Source: Parascedosporium putredinis (Eukaryota > Ascomycota > Sordariomycetes > Microascales > Microascaceae). From it: a DNA stretch of 64,000 bases. This document shows, in pieces, positions 39,842-51,489 of this stretch (the stretch's first letter is position 1; each line of letters begins with the position of its first letter). The stretch lies in contig CASHTG010000002.1 in assembly GCA_949357655.1 (NCBI GenBank), forward strand, positions 682,001 through 746,000, in the 5' to 3' direction. The position numbers and the translations under genes were made by a program. Under the pieces are notes generated by a model. It was not told where the DNA came from. It saw only the letters and a list, made by a program, of their open reading frames with translations, and ran no database searches.

Positions 39842-41125
39842 ATGGCCGAACCGTCAAACCTAGGGAAATGGTTTTTAGCTCTCCTCCTGCGGAATGGGCC
39901 CTAAAGCAGCTTCGGGAGCTGACCATTGGCTCTCTGCGCCAAGGTCCTATCCCCCAGCATGTCGCGTTCGAGATGGATGGGAACCGCCGTTATGCCCGTC
40001 GCCACCGAATGGAAACCGTTGAGGGTCACCACCACGGTTTTGAAGCTTTAGCTAGAGTACGAATTTCACGCCCTTTCTCCTCACTACCCGCCTTACCTCC
40101 AAAGCCGTGGCATCCGGAGTGCACGCGGTTGCGCCTAGAACGCCGTGGGACGGTGACATTAGCTAACGCGCGATGAGTGATAGATTCTAGAAGTGTGCTA
40201 TAAATGCGGCGTTAAGACCGTGACGGTCTATGCCTTTAGCATCGAGAATTTCAACCGACCCAAGTACGAGGTAGACGGTCTAATGGAGATGGCCAAAGTC
40301 AAGCTCGAGCAACTTGCGCGCCATGGGGATATCCTCGACCGCTACGGCGCCCGCGTCCGCGTCTTGGGCCAACGAAGCTTGATTCGACCCGACGTAATGG
40401 AGGTCGTCGACCGGGCAGTCAACATGACAAAAGATAATAACCTGTAAGCGCCTGCTGCATAGCATCGCCTTTATTGTGGCCGACTTGTCTGTTTGAAACT
40501 AACCATCCTTGGGCTCCTAGGGTTGCGCTCAACCTCTGCTTTCCCTACACTTCGCGCGAGGAGATGACCACCGCAATGCGGTCAACGGTCGAGGAATACC
40601 TATCGCCTCCCCTTCCTAAGAGCAACCCGTTCTCGCAATCCCGCATCACGCGCAACCTCCTCACGAAGCACCTCGAGGTCGACCGCAGCGACCCCTGCCC
40701 ACAATTCGCGATGCGTCCCCTCCGTCTTCATCCAAATCTGATGCTGACGATAACGATGACAATGCCTCGTCTCCCACCCTCTCCCCGAATCCATGTCCCC
40801 ACGTTCATCGCCCGGACTCGGAACTCCCTACCCAACCCCGAATCCATCACGGCGGAAACCATAGATAAGCACATGTATACCTCTGAGGATCCCCCTTGGA
40901 CCTCTTTGTCCGGACCAGTGGTGTTGAGCGCCTTAGCGATTTTATGCTTTGGCAATCTCACCAAGATACCCAAATCTTCTTTTGGAGTGCATGTGGCCCG
41001 AATTCGACCTCAAGCATTTTATCCCTGTTCTCCTTGAGTGGCAGCGCCGCCAGAAGCAAAAGGCGCGCGAAACTTCGCCCCTTCGGGCAGAGCGTTCTGC
41101 CAAAGTCCACCGCGTTGTCGCATAG
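39842..41125 (+). CDS. RER2: dehydrodolichyl diphosphate synthase (cis-prenyltransferase)
   Basis: Cis-prenyltransferases extend farnesyl diphosphate with isopentenyl diphosphate to make dolichol precursors for protein glycosylation at the ER. Visible motifs: PPAEWALKQLRELTIGSL, GPIPQHVAFEMDGNRRYA (pyrophosphate-binding Asp in MDGNRR), KTVTVYAFSIENFNRP, LNLCFPYTSREEMTTA, DLFVRTSGVERLSDFMLWQ and MWPEFDLKHFIPVLLEWQ. Introns at 40057-40183 and 40444-40520. The start ATG at 39842 is joined to the main frame only after adding a base in the T run 39872-39876. Further apparent losses: C run 40692-40695, at least one more in the linker near 40835-40850, C run 40891-40895 and T run 40980-40983. Between the SRITRNLLTKHL helix and ESITAETIDKHM lies a Ser/Asp-rich linker of about 55 residues, poorly conserved. 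The stop TAG at 41123-41125 follows a basic tail. Confident family call; RER2 versus SRT1 cannot be told apart. Confidence 0.92.
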
Positions 41126-42558
41126 TGGAACCCCATGAACAAGGCCCAGCCATTCTTACCGGGCTGTATGAGAGTGTGTTCACGTTTATATGTATTCGGA
41201 TTCCCTACCCCGCGGCCTCTCGAGACTGGAGGGGTATGGATCAGTTCGTCAAAAGTCAAAAGCACGCAGAGGCCAATTGGCGCGACAGTCTTGGTGTCCA
41301 AAAATACATCCTTGGTTGAGTGGCTTGCGTGGCTTGCGGAATTTATTTTCTGTTTTGTCGTGGGCAAGGCACGCTTGAATGCGATTCCATCTTGCTCGCT
41401 CCGCTCCACCTCCATATTTCCGGGGCCTTGCATGGCTGCCCATACGCCCTCCTTCTGCTTTTCCTTCCCTTTTCCGCTACATGATGTATACCCCCTTTCT
41501 TGACCAACCCGCATTCTTTCAGCCGCCTCCATTTGTGCATAGTCTCACAGCATACTCTTACGTCTGGATAGAGTCAGGAAGGCATGGAATGTCGTTCACC
41601 ATAATGTTTAGGAATATCGGTATGATGAATATTTAGATGTTTAAAGAGTCAAAGAGAGCCTGTATCATCCTCAAAGACTTTGCGCCCCGTGAAAAGTGAC
41701 GGAAGACCTTGAGCATAAGAGACGGGCAAAAAATAAAAACCACCTGATGCTGTGTGCAGAATGACTCGTTGTAATATCCTGGCATTTGATGCACAACATG
41801 TTCTGGGCCATTGGCCGAGCGATGAGCTCATCGAGCAGTTTGGGCAGCCGACACCGGGTGGGGACTCCACCTCTCGCGCCCTCGGAACATCTGAAAAACA
41901 TTATTCCGAGAGCTGGTCGAATGGCAGGTGGCAGGGGGCTGCTTCTCCGCGCACACCTGTTCTCGCCCGCGTACTGTTTCCACGCCCCCGGCAGAAACTC
42001 GTCCGCCCGCCCACTCTCTCGCTTCTCTCCAGTGGTGCTCGAAGAGAACAAGGTCATTTGGGGAAAAAGGATGCCGGCCCTCCCTCCGCCTTTTTCCAAC
42101 ACCCAATTTTTGAAATCTTTGCCCACTACTTGCCCGATCCCCGAGAGATCCCCTTGGTCAACTGCCCTATTCCGGTGCAGGATGTCGTAGGCGACCTCAA
42201 TTAAAGCTTCCAACTACTTTCCCCTTCCAGCATCGCTCTCGCTTTTCCTCCTTGATGCCCACAACGCGAAAACCTGGCAACCGACCTTGTCGAGCCCACG
42301 CTCCTCTTCGATTTCCCCGACGATTGAAAACGACCACCTCTCCTCCGCCGCCCTCTACTCTTTTCCCAGCGACTCGGCCATAAATTCTTATTTGGAGAAG
42401 GAGGAAGAAAACAGAAAAGAAGAAGAAGAATAAGAAAAGGGCCTCGTCTCCTCTAAACGGGCCTTGCAGATCCTCTCGCGTTTTCTCCCTTTTTCCACTA
42501 CCCTCTGCCCCCAAGCCCACCCATTTTTACAAGCCGCCACGCTCGCTCGTCGCCCCTC
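41126..42558. other. intergenic: RER2 3' flank and PHO23 promoter
   Basis: Contains overlapping unrecognised open frames of 150-180 codons on both strands around 41671-42213. None has a recognisable domain. The last 350 bases before the PHO23 start are C/T-rich with a short purine block at 42393-42440. Confidence 0.5.
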
Positions 42559-45108
42559 ATGAAGTCGATGAAATCGCCGGCCGTCGAGGCCGCCTCGGGT
42601 CGCAGGTTACAGCCAGTGCGACAGACACGAACGAACCCACCTAAAGCCTCGGGGCTGCTCTGCAGCGCAGCGCCAGCGGCCGAGAGCTAGCCAACGGCCC
42701 AGGGCCAGACCAGCCCATCGAGATATTTCCCGGGCTCACACACTTTACCGACGCAATTTCTGCGCTGCCCAAGGAGCTCGTCCGCCACTTTACTCTACTC
42801 AAGGAGGTCGACGCCAAAATCTCGACACCCGAGGACCAGCTCCGCGACCTCATCACCGCGTGCCTCGGCTCCCCCTACCCCAGCCAAAAGTCGGCGATGA
42901 CGCGCCCTCGAACTCGTCTGCGGCAGCCGCCTCGCCGGCTTCGGCTGCGATGAGCGCCCAGAATAGCTCGGCGGGGAGCGGGATCCTCCTCAACAATGCC
43001 CTACGCCCAGTTCCCGTGAGCGACGATGCATACCACGCTGCCGTTTTCGGCCAAGGAAATATGCCACGAAGGCAGCTATTTCACGAGACTGCGTCCCACA
43101 TCAACAACATGCTCATCGCCCTCGATGAAAAGAACCACGTCATAAACACGGCCAACGAGGTGCTCCAGCGCCAGCTAGCTCGAATCGAGGACACCTGGCC
43201 GTACCTAGAGACCGAGTTTAGTGAGGAGGCGAAATGGGGAAGCACAACACACTGGGCGTACCCAGAAAATAGAACGGGAAGCCGACGCAGAATGAGCGCA
43301 CAAACCGCCGGGACGGCCCATCCGCCGCTGCCCAGCAGGCCGCGGAAGAGGCCGCCGCGCGGAGCGAATCCCGCAAGCAAGCGGTGCAGGCCAAGAAAAA
43401 CCAGCGAAACCAGGTGCAGGACGCCGATGCAGATGATCAAAAGGGCGAGGCGTCCAAAAGTCGCAGGCCACCAAGGGACGCAAAACCGCCGCCGAAAATA
43501 ACGTGGGCCTTGGCCTGGGTCTCTCGCCTGCTAGTGCCGCCAATGGCACGAACCCCCGCCAAAGCGTCGCAAGGTTGAGAAGCCGGTCAACGGAGGGCTC
43601 CCGATGGAGCGTGCGATGAGCACCGTCTTTGGCAGCAACGGGTCCAAGCCGGCCAAATCAACAAGTCCCCGAACCACGCCGGCGCCCGAGAGTCAGAAGA
43701 AACGCAAGGCGCTACCGACTGGTCCTCCTCAAGCTAAGAAAAGGTTCGTTCTATTCTTAAGGGCTTACCCCAATACCCTCCCTCCTTTGCGGCATCCAGC
43801 TTGGGCCTGTTTAGGTCGGGGGCCTTTCCCCCGATTGCATCGGTGATTGTTTCTGCCATGCTAACCGTACGGTGCTTCATAGTAAAAATGGCTCGAACGC
43901 GCCCCCTCAGCTACTGCGTCGCCTGTTATCAGCTCTTTCCCTGAGCCTAAGCTTACCGGACGCGCCTCGCCCGCGCCGAGCTCCTCGACTCCCAGACCCG
44001 GCTCTTCCCGCGCGAGGCAGACGCCCGCGCAAAGCGCGACAGAAGTCCCCACCACTGTTCTCCCTGCTCCTGCAATTAGCAACGGAAATAACAAGGCTAG
44101 ACCATCCTCCTCAGCGTCAAACAAGCCCAATGGCACCGCTGCCAGTGCCCCTGATACCTCTGCCCCTTCAATCAACTGGGTGAAGCCCGCGCCGGAGACG
44201 AAGCCTACAAAGGAGGTTAGCGAGCCGCCGAAGCCCGAGGACGCACCCGCCCCTGCGGTACAGGAGCCCGAGCCAGTCGTGGAAAAGGTCGCGCCGCCAG
44301 TAGCAACAAAGAAGGATACCCCCAAGCCCGAAGAGCCGGAGAAGAAGCCCGAACCCGCTCCGCCAATACCAGCCCCTGTAGCCGTTCCTGTCCCCTCCCC
44401 AATTCCCGTGACCATGCCCACGGTAACGACGAAGAGCGGGCGGGCGAGCAAGCCGTCGACCCCGGCGCTGGCAACGTTCCAAGAAGCGGCGAGGTCGAGG
44501 TCGTCCCGCGCCGAGTCCAGCTCAAAGCGCAGCCACAAGAAGGCGACGGTGCAGAACAATGGTAATGGCGCGGGCCACCACGCATCCGGCGAAAGCGCCA
44601 ATAAGAGCCCCAAGGGTGATGATGACGAAGAGGGAGAGGTCGACGCAGACGAACCGACGTATTGCTACTGCAATAGTGTCAGCTATGGCTCAATGGTCGC
44701 CTGTGATGCGGAAGGTTGCGAGAAGGAATGGTTCCACCTCGAGTGCGCAGGACTCAAGGTGCCACCAAAGCAAAACGGTAAGTCCTCCAATCGCAGACAT
44801 CCCTCCCCCTTTCCCCCTCCCCCTCATCCTCGGGCATCATGTTTCCCCCTCGGACTTTCTTCCATCTCTTTCCCGCCTCTTTGGATTCGGTGTTGACTAA
44901 TGCCTTCTTTTCTCTAGTAAAATGGTATTGTGAAGATTGCAAGGAACGTATGAAGGCGGGGGAAGAAGATCAGTACAAGGTGACGAGCAGCCTGAAGCGA
45001 AACCAACGGGGTACTAGCGGCCGGCATTGTATGAGAGAATTCCGCCGGCATCGTGGATTAGTCTTTTCTTTTTCTTCTCTCGGTTCCTTTTTTCTTTTCT
45101 CTCTCTAA
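42559..45108 (+). CDS. PHO23: ING-family PHD-finger protein (Pho23-like)
   Basis: ING proteins read H3K4me3 through a C-terminal PHD finger; Pho23 targets the Rpd3L histone deacetylase. The N-terminal ING region is visible as GLTHFTDAISALPKELVRHF, LLKEVDAKI, ETASHINNMLIALDEKNHV and NEVLQRQLARIEDTWPYLE. A long Lys/Pro/Ser-rich linker follows, with RAMSTVFGSNG and STPALATFQEAARSRSSR. The PHD finger reads EPTYCYCNSVSYGSMVACD, CEKEWFHLECAGLK and WYCEDCKERMK, with Cys4-His-Cys3 spacing. Introns at 43744-43882 (GCTAAC branch) and 44778-44917, the latter splitting the PHD finger. Six apparent one-base losses: G run 42651-42654, C run 42871-42875, G run 43276-43278, A run 43456-43459, C run 43553-43557 and C run 43902-43906. 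The C terminus after the PHD is uncertain; the frame runs through pyrimidine-rich sequence to 45108 and may really end earlier. A Yng-type (NuA4) paralogue is the alternative. Confidence 0.85.
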
Positions 45109-45467
45109 TCTTCGACATGTTACTATTAGAAGCCCCTAGGGTTTCTAGGGAATGAATGGGGGTGTGCAAACTTGGGCTGCAGCACTTTAGGGGCATGCGC
45201 CGCCGACTATAGCGAGCGGGATTCATGACGGATGGGACTGGCGCAACTCTTTTTCTACCCTTGTCTCATTGTCTCCTTTCATTATATCCTCTTCTTCTTT
45301 TTCTTCTCCCTGTCTTAAGTATCATATTCCCGTCTTTCCCTATAACCTATCAAGCCCCAAACCGGGCAGAGTAGGAGGACCTTCAGCGTCATATTCTCAC
45401 TTGCTTTTTTCTTCTTTTTTTCCCCTCCTATTTCCCTCTCCTTACTCTTGCACTCTTGGAAGGCTTC

Positions 45468-46253
45468 ATGGGTGCCAATCTCATATCATGCCGCGGCGTT
45501 GTGAATTCCTCTCTTTGCCTACAATTGTTTGTAATGGCGTCTAATCGTGATGTCTACGATTACCATCACTCCACGCATCTGGTGATATCTCAAGCCTCTA
45601 ACTCCTTATATTTTTCTCATATAAAGTTGCCTCTTCCGAAGATAACCCTATCTATGGCCCCATCTCTAACGAACGACTATGAGATACGCCGTCTCCCATG
45701 GCTTGCGCGGGCCGTATTAGTAGGGAGCCGTGTGCTAAACATCAATGCTTACTCAACGAGTGAGTCCGAGATATACTCAAAGCGAGTAAGATCTACTATC
45801 TCGAAGTCACTACAGATCAGCACGCCAGGAATCGTCTTGCGAATTCTAAATAGCCCCGAAACGGCTCACCCTCGCGTCGAGCCTAGGCGCAAAAGGCCAA
45901 GGTGTGGTGTGGCGCCCGAGACTTGGTGGTGGGGGTATACCTCGGGGTTGATATGGCGGATGAATTCTTCAGTGTCCGTCCCCAGGTTGTGGCTTTTCCG
46001 CGGCACAGGTCCCCCTGCACAGCATATATCCGCAGGTCATCATGACGTGCCCATAAAGCGTGAGAAAGGGGCGGGAGAAGAGGGACCCTTCAGCGCTGCA
46101 AAAAGAAGGAAGCGACTGTCATCAACCAGGGGGTTGAAACAACCTTCCCCTGGCGCAATCGAAGCCATCTATCAAAAGATCTATTCCATGATACTATTCG
46201 CCTCCCAAACTTTCCTGACCGTCCTTATCAGTTCCTTTGAAAAGTCCGGATAA
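45468..46253 (+). CDS. uncertain hypothetical open frame
   Basis: An uninterrupted plus-strand frame of about 260 codons from the ATG at 45468 to a stop at 46251-46253. I do not recognise the product. It has no signal peptide, no convincing membrane segment and no repeated motif, and contains a basic patch (RRKRPRCG) around the middle. It starts just 360 bases after the PHO23 frame ends. A chance frame this long is not expected often in 64 kb but is not excluded, and every other long gene here carries frame breaks, so an unbroken one is not by itself evidence of coding. Low confidence. Confidence 0.2.
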   Translation: MGANLISCRGVVNSSLCLQLFVMASNRDVYDYHHSTHLVISQASNSLYFSHIKLPLPKITLSMAPSLTNDYEIRRLPWLARAVLVGSRVLNINAYSTSESEIYSKRVRSTISKSLQISTPGIVLRILNSPETAHPRVEPRRKRPRCGVAPETWWWGYTSGLIWRMNSSVSVPRLWLFRGTGPPAQHISAGHHDVPIKREKGAGEEGPFSAAKRRKRLSSTRGLKQPSPGAIEAIYQKIYSMILFASQTFLTVLISSFEKSG

Positions 46254-49200
46254 AGCTTCACGGCGGTGGCAAAAGGATGGAAATCCATTATTTCGAGCTC
46301 TCGACTGTGATTTACCATGTTGTGTCTGACTCGCCAACCAAAAATGTGGTCTTGTTGCGGTCTAGAAAGCGCATCAAGAGATAATTGGCACTCGCTGGAA
46401 GAATAGGATTTTATCCATCTTGTCGCACAGATAAATGACCTATGACCTCTTCTTGTCTTCTTTCTCACCTTGATTTTTTTCTTCTCGTTGGCCCTACGTG
46501 CACAGCTTATCGAGAGGAGCATCCATGCTCGAAGCTCTCGGCAGTTTGCGGGGTCGGCGTTAAGCAGGGATCTGAAGGTCAAGGGAAGTCTTCCGTGCAG
46601 GTGAAGGATCACTGGACATGCATGTCGTGGAACGTCTATGGAATCTACATAAGTCCACCCTTCCTTGTCCACAAGCCTGTTGGAGAGGGTGAGACCACTG
46701 AGTGCGTTGCGTCGTCAAAGGGCTTCTAAACATTTTCTGTCCCATCGAAGACTACGACGAATGATGACTCGAGATACACAAGGTCTTGACCATAAGCGTG
46801 TGTTTTCTCTCGCAAAGGGTTTGACTTCGAACGGAGCCTATAATAAACATTTGAGTGGTTAGCCACGCCTAGCTACGTAAGTCGGAGTTCCGGTGCTCTC
46901 CCGAGATTACTTCGGAGCCAGTCCAAGACCTCGTTCTAGACTTTGAGATAAGCTCGAGTGGAGCCGCCTCTACAACAAGTAGTAGCGACTACAAAGGAGT
47001 ATTCAAGGTATTGTAAAGAACCAGTCTTTTCATGGATGTAATGGGTAGCAGAAAGCACAACGCTCACTTTTCCCGCAATCGGAAAAGGGTAGCCTAAGAC
47101 TCGCTTACAGGCGCGCGCGCCCTTATCTTTCGGGATGACGCATTTGAGCGCGGAAGATATTCTTTTTAGTTGGTGGCGACTCATTATCCATCAGGGTCTG
47201 CGTTAAGGTAATGAACGCCCCCTTGAGGAAGTCGGCCGCTAACGGCCTGTTAAACCTTGCACCCCTGCTTGATGCGACGATCCTATCAGATGGCCCGCAT
47301 GTTATCATGAATCTGAATCTCCTGCGAATAAAGGGTCCCTCCGAAAGCGGTGGATCCATCGATGTGTCGAAAAACGGCGAAATGGCTTAGGCAAGGGAGG
47401 GATAGCAATGGATGAAAAAAGGGAAAATACGAGACGAGGAGAGGCCTCTTTGACTCCAGTCCGAACAAAATGTGGTGCATGAGATTGGAGGCTGTGCCAG
47501 GGTTGTGAACAACCAAAAAGTCCAAAAGTCGGTGACGGCGTTGATCGCACCCAGGCAGGCCAGGTTTAGAGGGCACCTTGCCCAGCACTCGGTATCTCTC
47601 AGTTGAAGTAATTGAAGGCCCTCCCAGAAAAAGCATTATAACCATGACAGTGACGGTGGCGAGGTCAATGAGGCTTGAGGGCCATCAGTGCGACTCATCA
47701 CGACGCGGTTTCCGATGCCGGGGGAGGGGCGGCCGAAGCCACGTACTTGCTGAACGAATCAGAATCTTTGGGGCCCTAGCGCCATGTCGTCACGATCTGG
47801 AATAGCCCCAAGGTACTTGCCCTTCCTAGCCCTACCGAGGGGCTCCCCTACCCCTGCTTGCCTCGCTACCCACCACAAGAGAGTTGTCGATCATTTATTG
47901 TGCGTGTCAACATGAGAGCTTAAGGCGGGAAAGGATGGGCCCCAGCGAACCTTGGACTCAGGGTGCCGAGGGTTATATGGCAAGTATGGGTTACTCCTGG
48001 TAGCCACATCCTATTCTTGCGCATACCTTCTCCTGGCTCGTATGTGCAGAGGGCAGTTTGGGAGCTTGGGGGTTCACAGCCCACCGTCTCTCAGTCATCA
48101 TCCCCATACCTTGTTGAGAGTAGCTCGTGTCGGGCATTCCGTCTGTGGTTCGCTAGCTGCTGACCTGACGGGAGAGCGCCCCCTTGTCCAGCAACTATTG
48201 CGGTGTGCCTATGGGGACGTAAATCCAAGGCACATGCTCTGGGCGCCTTCAATGTCTTTGGTCGGCCAGTGCACTCCCTATCGCGTACTCACCACCAGTA
48301 TTAGTATGAGTCGCTCTCTTTCAATGGATTTCTTAGCGCGGACGCCCGATGGTTCCGGCATTGGCGCCGGAAACCAATGCTAGTACAAGTAGGTCTGCGC
48401 TGGCTGGAATTGAAGCCTAACAATGCTCGACTCAGCCCTCAATGGCTGGAATGGGGAGTGCTGGCGGTCGAGGGAGCGTGGCAAGTGAGCCCAGGCCACC
48501 CATCTCGAAACTCTGGGCGAATTTTGGTGTGGCAGACGACAAGCGGAGCGAACTGACGTGATGATGGTGACATTGACAGGTAACATATCACGGCGAACCA
48601 AAAGGTTTCGATACCCTAAAAAGAAGATGCCCCCAAGTCGATCACAGCGAACCTTCACTCCTTCATTGACAGGGTAAAAATAATTCTGGAAGAGGGGAGT
48701 GAAGAGTTTTCCCTCCTCCGCTTGTCAAACGAAAACTTTTCTCTCAGGTCCAAGGGTCTCTTCCATGCCGTATCAACCTTTGGCGCCGGTTTTCTTTGTC
48801 AATGGAAGTCTCTGATGATGGAAGTCTCCAATGGAAGAAGAGGGAAAGTAACGAGGTGTCCACCCGAGTACTTTGTACCGCGGGTGTATACATCAAAGTG
48901 GGAATCTACAATGGTCTGCTTCGCCTTGTATCGGTTTAAATGGGCTCGAAATCCGAAAGCCCGCCGTGCCCTGTATTTTCACCCTCCATGACGAGGATTT
49001 TCTGACTCAAAACCCCGACCGGCCGGGAAATATGTCCAAGGATGAAGATGCGTCGGCCGATCAGAAGCATGGTTCCCAATTTGGTGCTAACCGCACTCCG
49101 CTTCGGGAACTGCCCAACGGACTTTATCAACTGATGGATGCTTCTCGAAATCGCGGACTGAAAATGCACCGATTGTGGAGAATTTGCTTCTTCGCTTCAT

Positions 49201-50646
49201 CCCATATCCCACGCAACAGCTCATGGATGCAGCTTGGCAGGAGAAATTTTGACCTCGTTTGCCCAGTGCTACAAGTAGTGCGCAAAATCCATGGTGAATG
49301 AATATTTCAACTGGGGCCGGGCTGAATGGCGAGACGTCTATCAAGCACCTCGGCGCCCGAGGGAGTTTCGTCATCTCCTCCTTTGTTTCTCTCGATGGTG
49401 GTGGCTTCCCATCGTCATAATCGCTAACGAGTCAATGATATGAACGTTAGAGTGCCTAGACACACCGGTCGCTCGTCTTTTGTTCTCGTTTAAATTTCCT
49501 TCCCGCCCCGATCGATTGGTATTGGCCATGAGCCTGACCTCGGGCAACCTGCTACGTCGCTCGTAGCAATATTTATTAGGTGTACTAGATATGTAGCAGA
49601 TGAAGAGGGTGCAGCCCCGCGGACCGGATTTCGCAAGAAGCCTCGCCATTGACGAGCTCTCTGTTTTTCGATATTGTCACTTCCTTCGGTTTAAAGTCAT
49701 TATGTGACCTACCGAATTCGTTTTACAGCGCAGCGCCGGTTAACAGGGACAATACTGATAGAGTAGTACGGCGAGGGCGACGAGACTGCAAGCAAAGGGC
49801 CTGCGACTGGCTTGGTGGATGTCGGGGAAGGTCTCAATGGTCAACACCCTCCTGCTCATGGCCTCCCGGGCGGGCTGCTAACACCACTCCCATCTGCGGC
49901 CAGTCGCACACTCCCATTTTGATCTCTTTTTCTAATGTACGCTGATACGTCCACCCATGGGAGGAATCATGCTCTTGCTGCTGCACTGCACTACAACTCC
50001 GGAAGCGCACACGCCGGCTTCGCCCCCAACCAGCTGAGCTCAAATTGGAGTGACGAGAAACGAGTGGCCTGGGGAGATCGCGGCCTTGGGTCACGCGACT
50101 TCTATATGGCCCTGAATAGCCTGTCTCCCGTTTGATCCGGCAGTGCTTCCGGTGGTTCCTAAGGAGGAGGAGTCCAAGCTCGAGTCACCATTGATCCCAT
50201 GGAAGAAACGTCAGGGGAGGGGTTCTCAATTGGTCGTTGTACCCATCGAAGTTTGGGTTGTTTAGAAGCTTGGGTCGATACTTCGCCCGGTTGGAGGGTG
50301 TCCCTTGTTTTAATCAGCAGATGGGTGTACTGGTGTACTCTTGCCACTTTGCGGTCATGCCGGGTCATGGTGAAGTGTTCAGAGTATTACAAGATTCAAC
50401 ATCGACTCTTTCAATTCAACCACCCGTCATTGTATTTTATTTTCTTGGCACATTCTTCCTTCGCCGCTCGATTCATGTCCATGTTTGACATTTGATGGGA
50501 TGCATTAATACACCGTCCTGTCTCGTCTCCTTGCTCCTCCACACCAACAAAACAACGGGTGTGTTGCAGACAAAGCCGGCTCAGCGCTCGTTTTATTCGA
50601 CTTCACTCAACATTGAACATTGAACTTAACTCACACTGCATACCAA

Positions 50647-50670
50647 CGCCCAGCGCCCAGCGCCCAGCGC
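50647..50670. repeat. CGCCCAG heptamer tandem repeat
   Basis: About 3.4 perfect copies of CGCCCAG in the upstream region of the leucine-rich-repeat gene. Confidence 0.9.
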
Positions 50671-51237
50671 CACGCGCAACGCAAGATCCCAGATCCACCC
50701 TTTGGTGCCTCGAATCAGCATTCCCTAGACACCGCTAAGAGCACTAGGATACCACACTACGAACTTTTCAAACGTTACACCCGGGCGTCCAGCGACCTCC
50801 CATTTTGAGCTCAACACCAACTTTTTGTCTGCTTCACAAAGCGAGGAAGATTGATTGATTCACAAGCACGGGCTCTCCTGAGCTTGAGGTCCACACCTTC
50901 TGGCCTCGAACCCCGACACTCAACGCTATTTCCACTCACGGAGCCAAACAACACACTGGTCCCCTTCCCCGCACCACTAGACCTTCTCACGCCCCCAATA
51001 CGGGATACTCTTACCTAAAAACTTAAAGCTTTGACTAACACAAACCTCGCTGATTCCTCCGGCTCGCAATATTTTTCTGCGAGCCAGGCCCCTTGCCGCC
51101 GGAGAAAGACCCCTTGTGACCTATTTCCAAAGTCTCATCAACCCCAAGCCCCCGGCCCGTCCTCGGTCGCCGCTTGTTCGCCCTTTCCCCAAGGCCTTTT
51201 TTTCTGGACTAAATAAAGAAGGCTCGACTCACTCGGG

Positions 51238-51257
51238 CACACACGCACACACACACA
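51238..51257. repeat. CA dinucleotide repeat
   Basis: About nine CA units with one interrupting G, within the C/T-rich leader upstream of the leucine-rich-repeat gene. Confidence 0.88.
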
Positions 51258-51489
51258 AACACTATTCCTTATTATTTCCCTTCTCATCGTCAATTCTTTG
51301 CCATAATTTCTTCCCCTCTCTTTTTCCCCTTCCGGCCGTCCTTTTTTATCTTTTATTTTTCTTGGAATTTAATTTCGGGGAAGGCTCCACCGCCCCCGGG
51401 AGATAAAAGAGCAGCACAATAAGAACGACGACTACCCCCGCCGCACCGACGCCTCTTTTTCCCCCTCCACTCCCCTTCTAAATCTTACG

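Larger units (their letters stand above)
45109..51489. other. gene-poor interval of about 6.4 kb
   Basis: No gene was recognised. The start (45109-45450) is C/T-rich and probably PHO23 3' UTR. The longest open frame in the window without a known family is at 45468-46253 (listed separately). The last 250 bases before 51490 are C/T-rich leader of the next gene. No tRNA or transposon was seen. Confidence 0.5.

Noticed and set aside
40942..41532. 196-codon open frame on the minus strand
   Set aside because: It overlaps the conserved 3' end of RER2 on the opposite strand and matches no family.
43861..44613. 250-codon minus-strand open frame rich in Gly and Ala
   Set aside because: It is the antisense shadow of the Pro/Lys-rich linker of the PHD protein.
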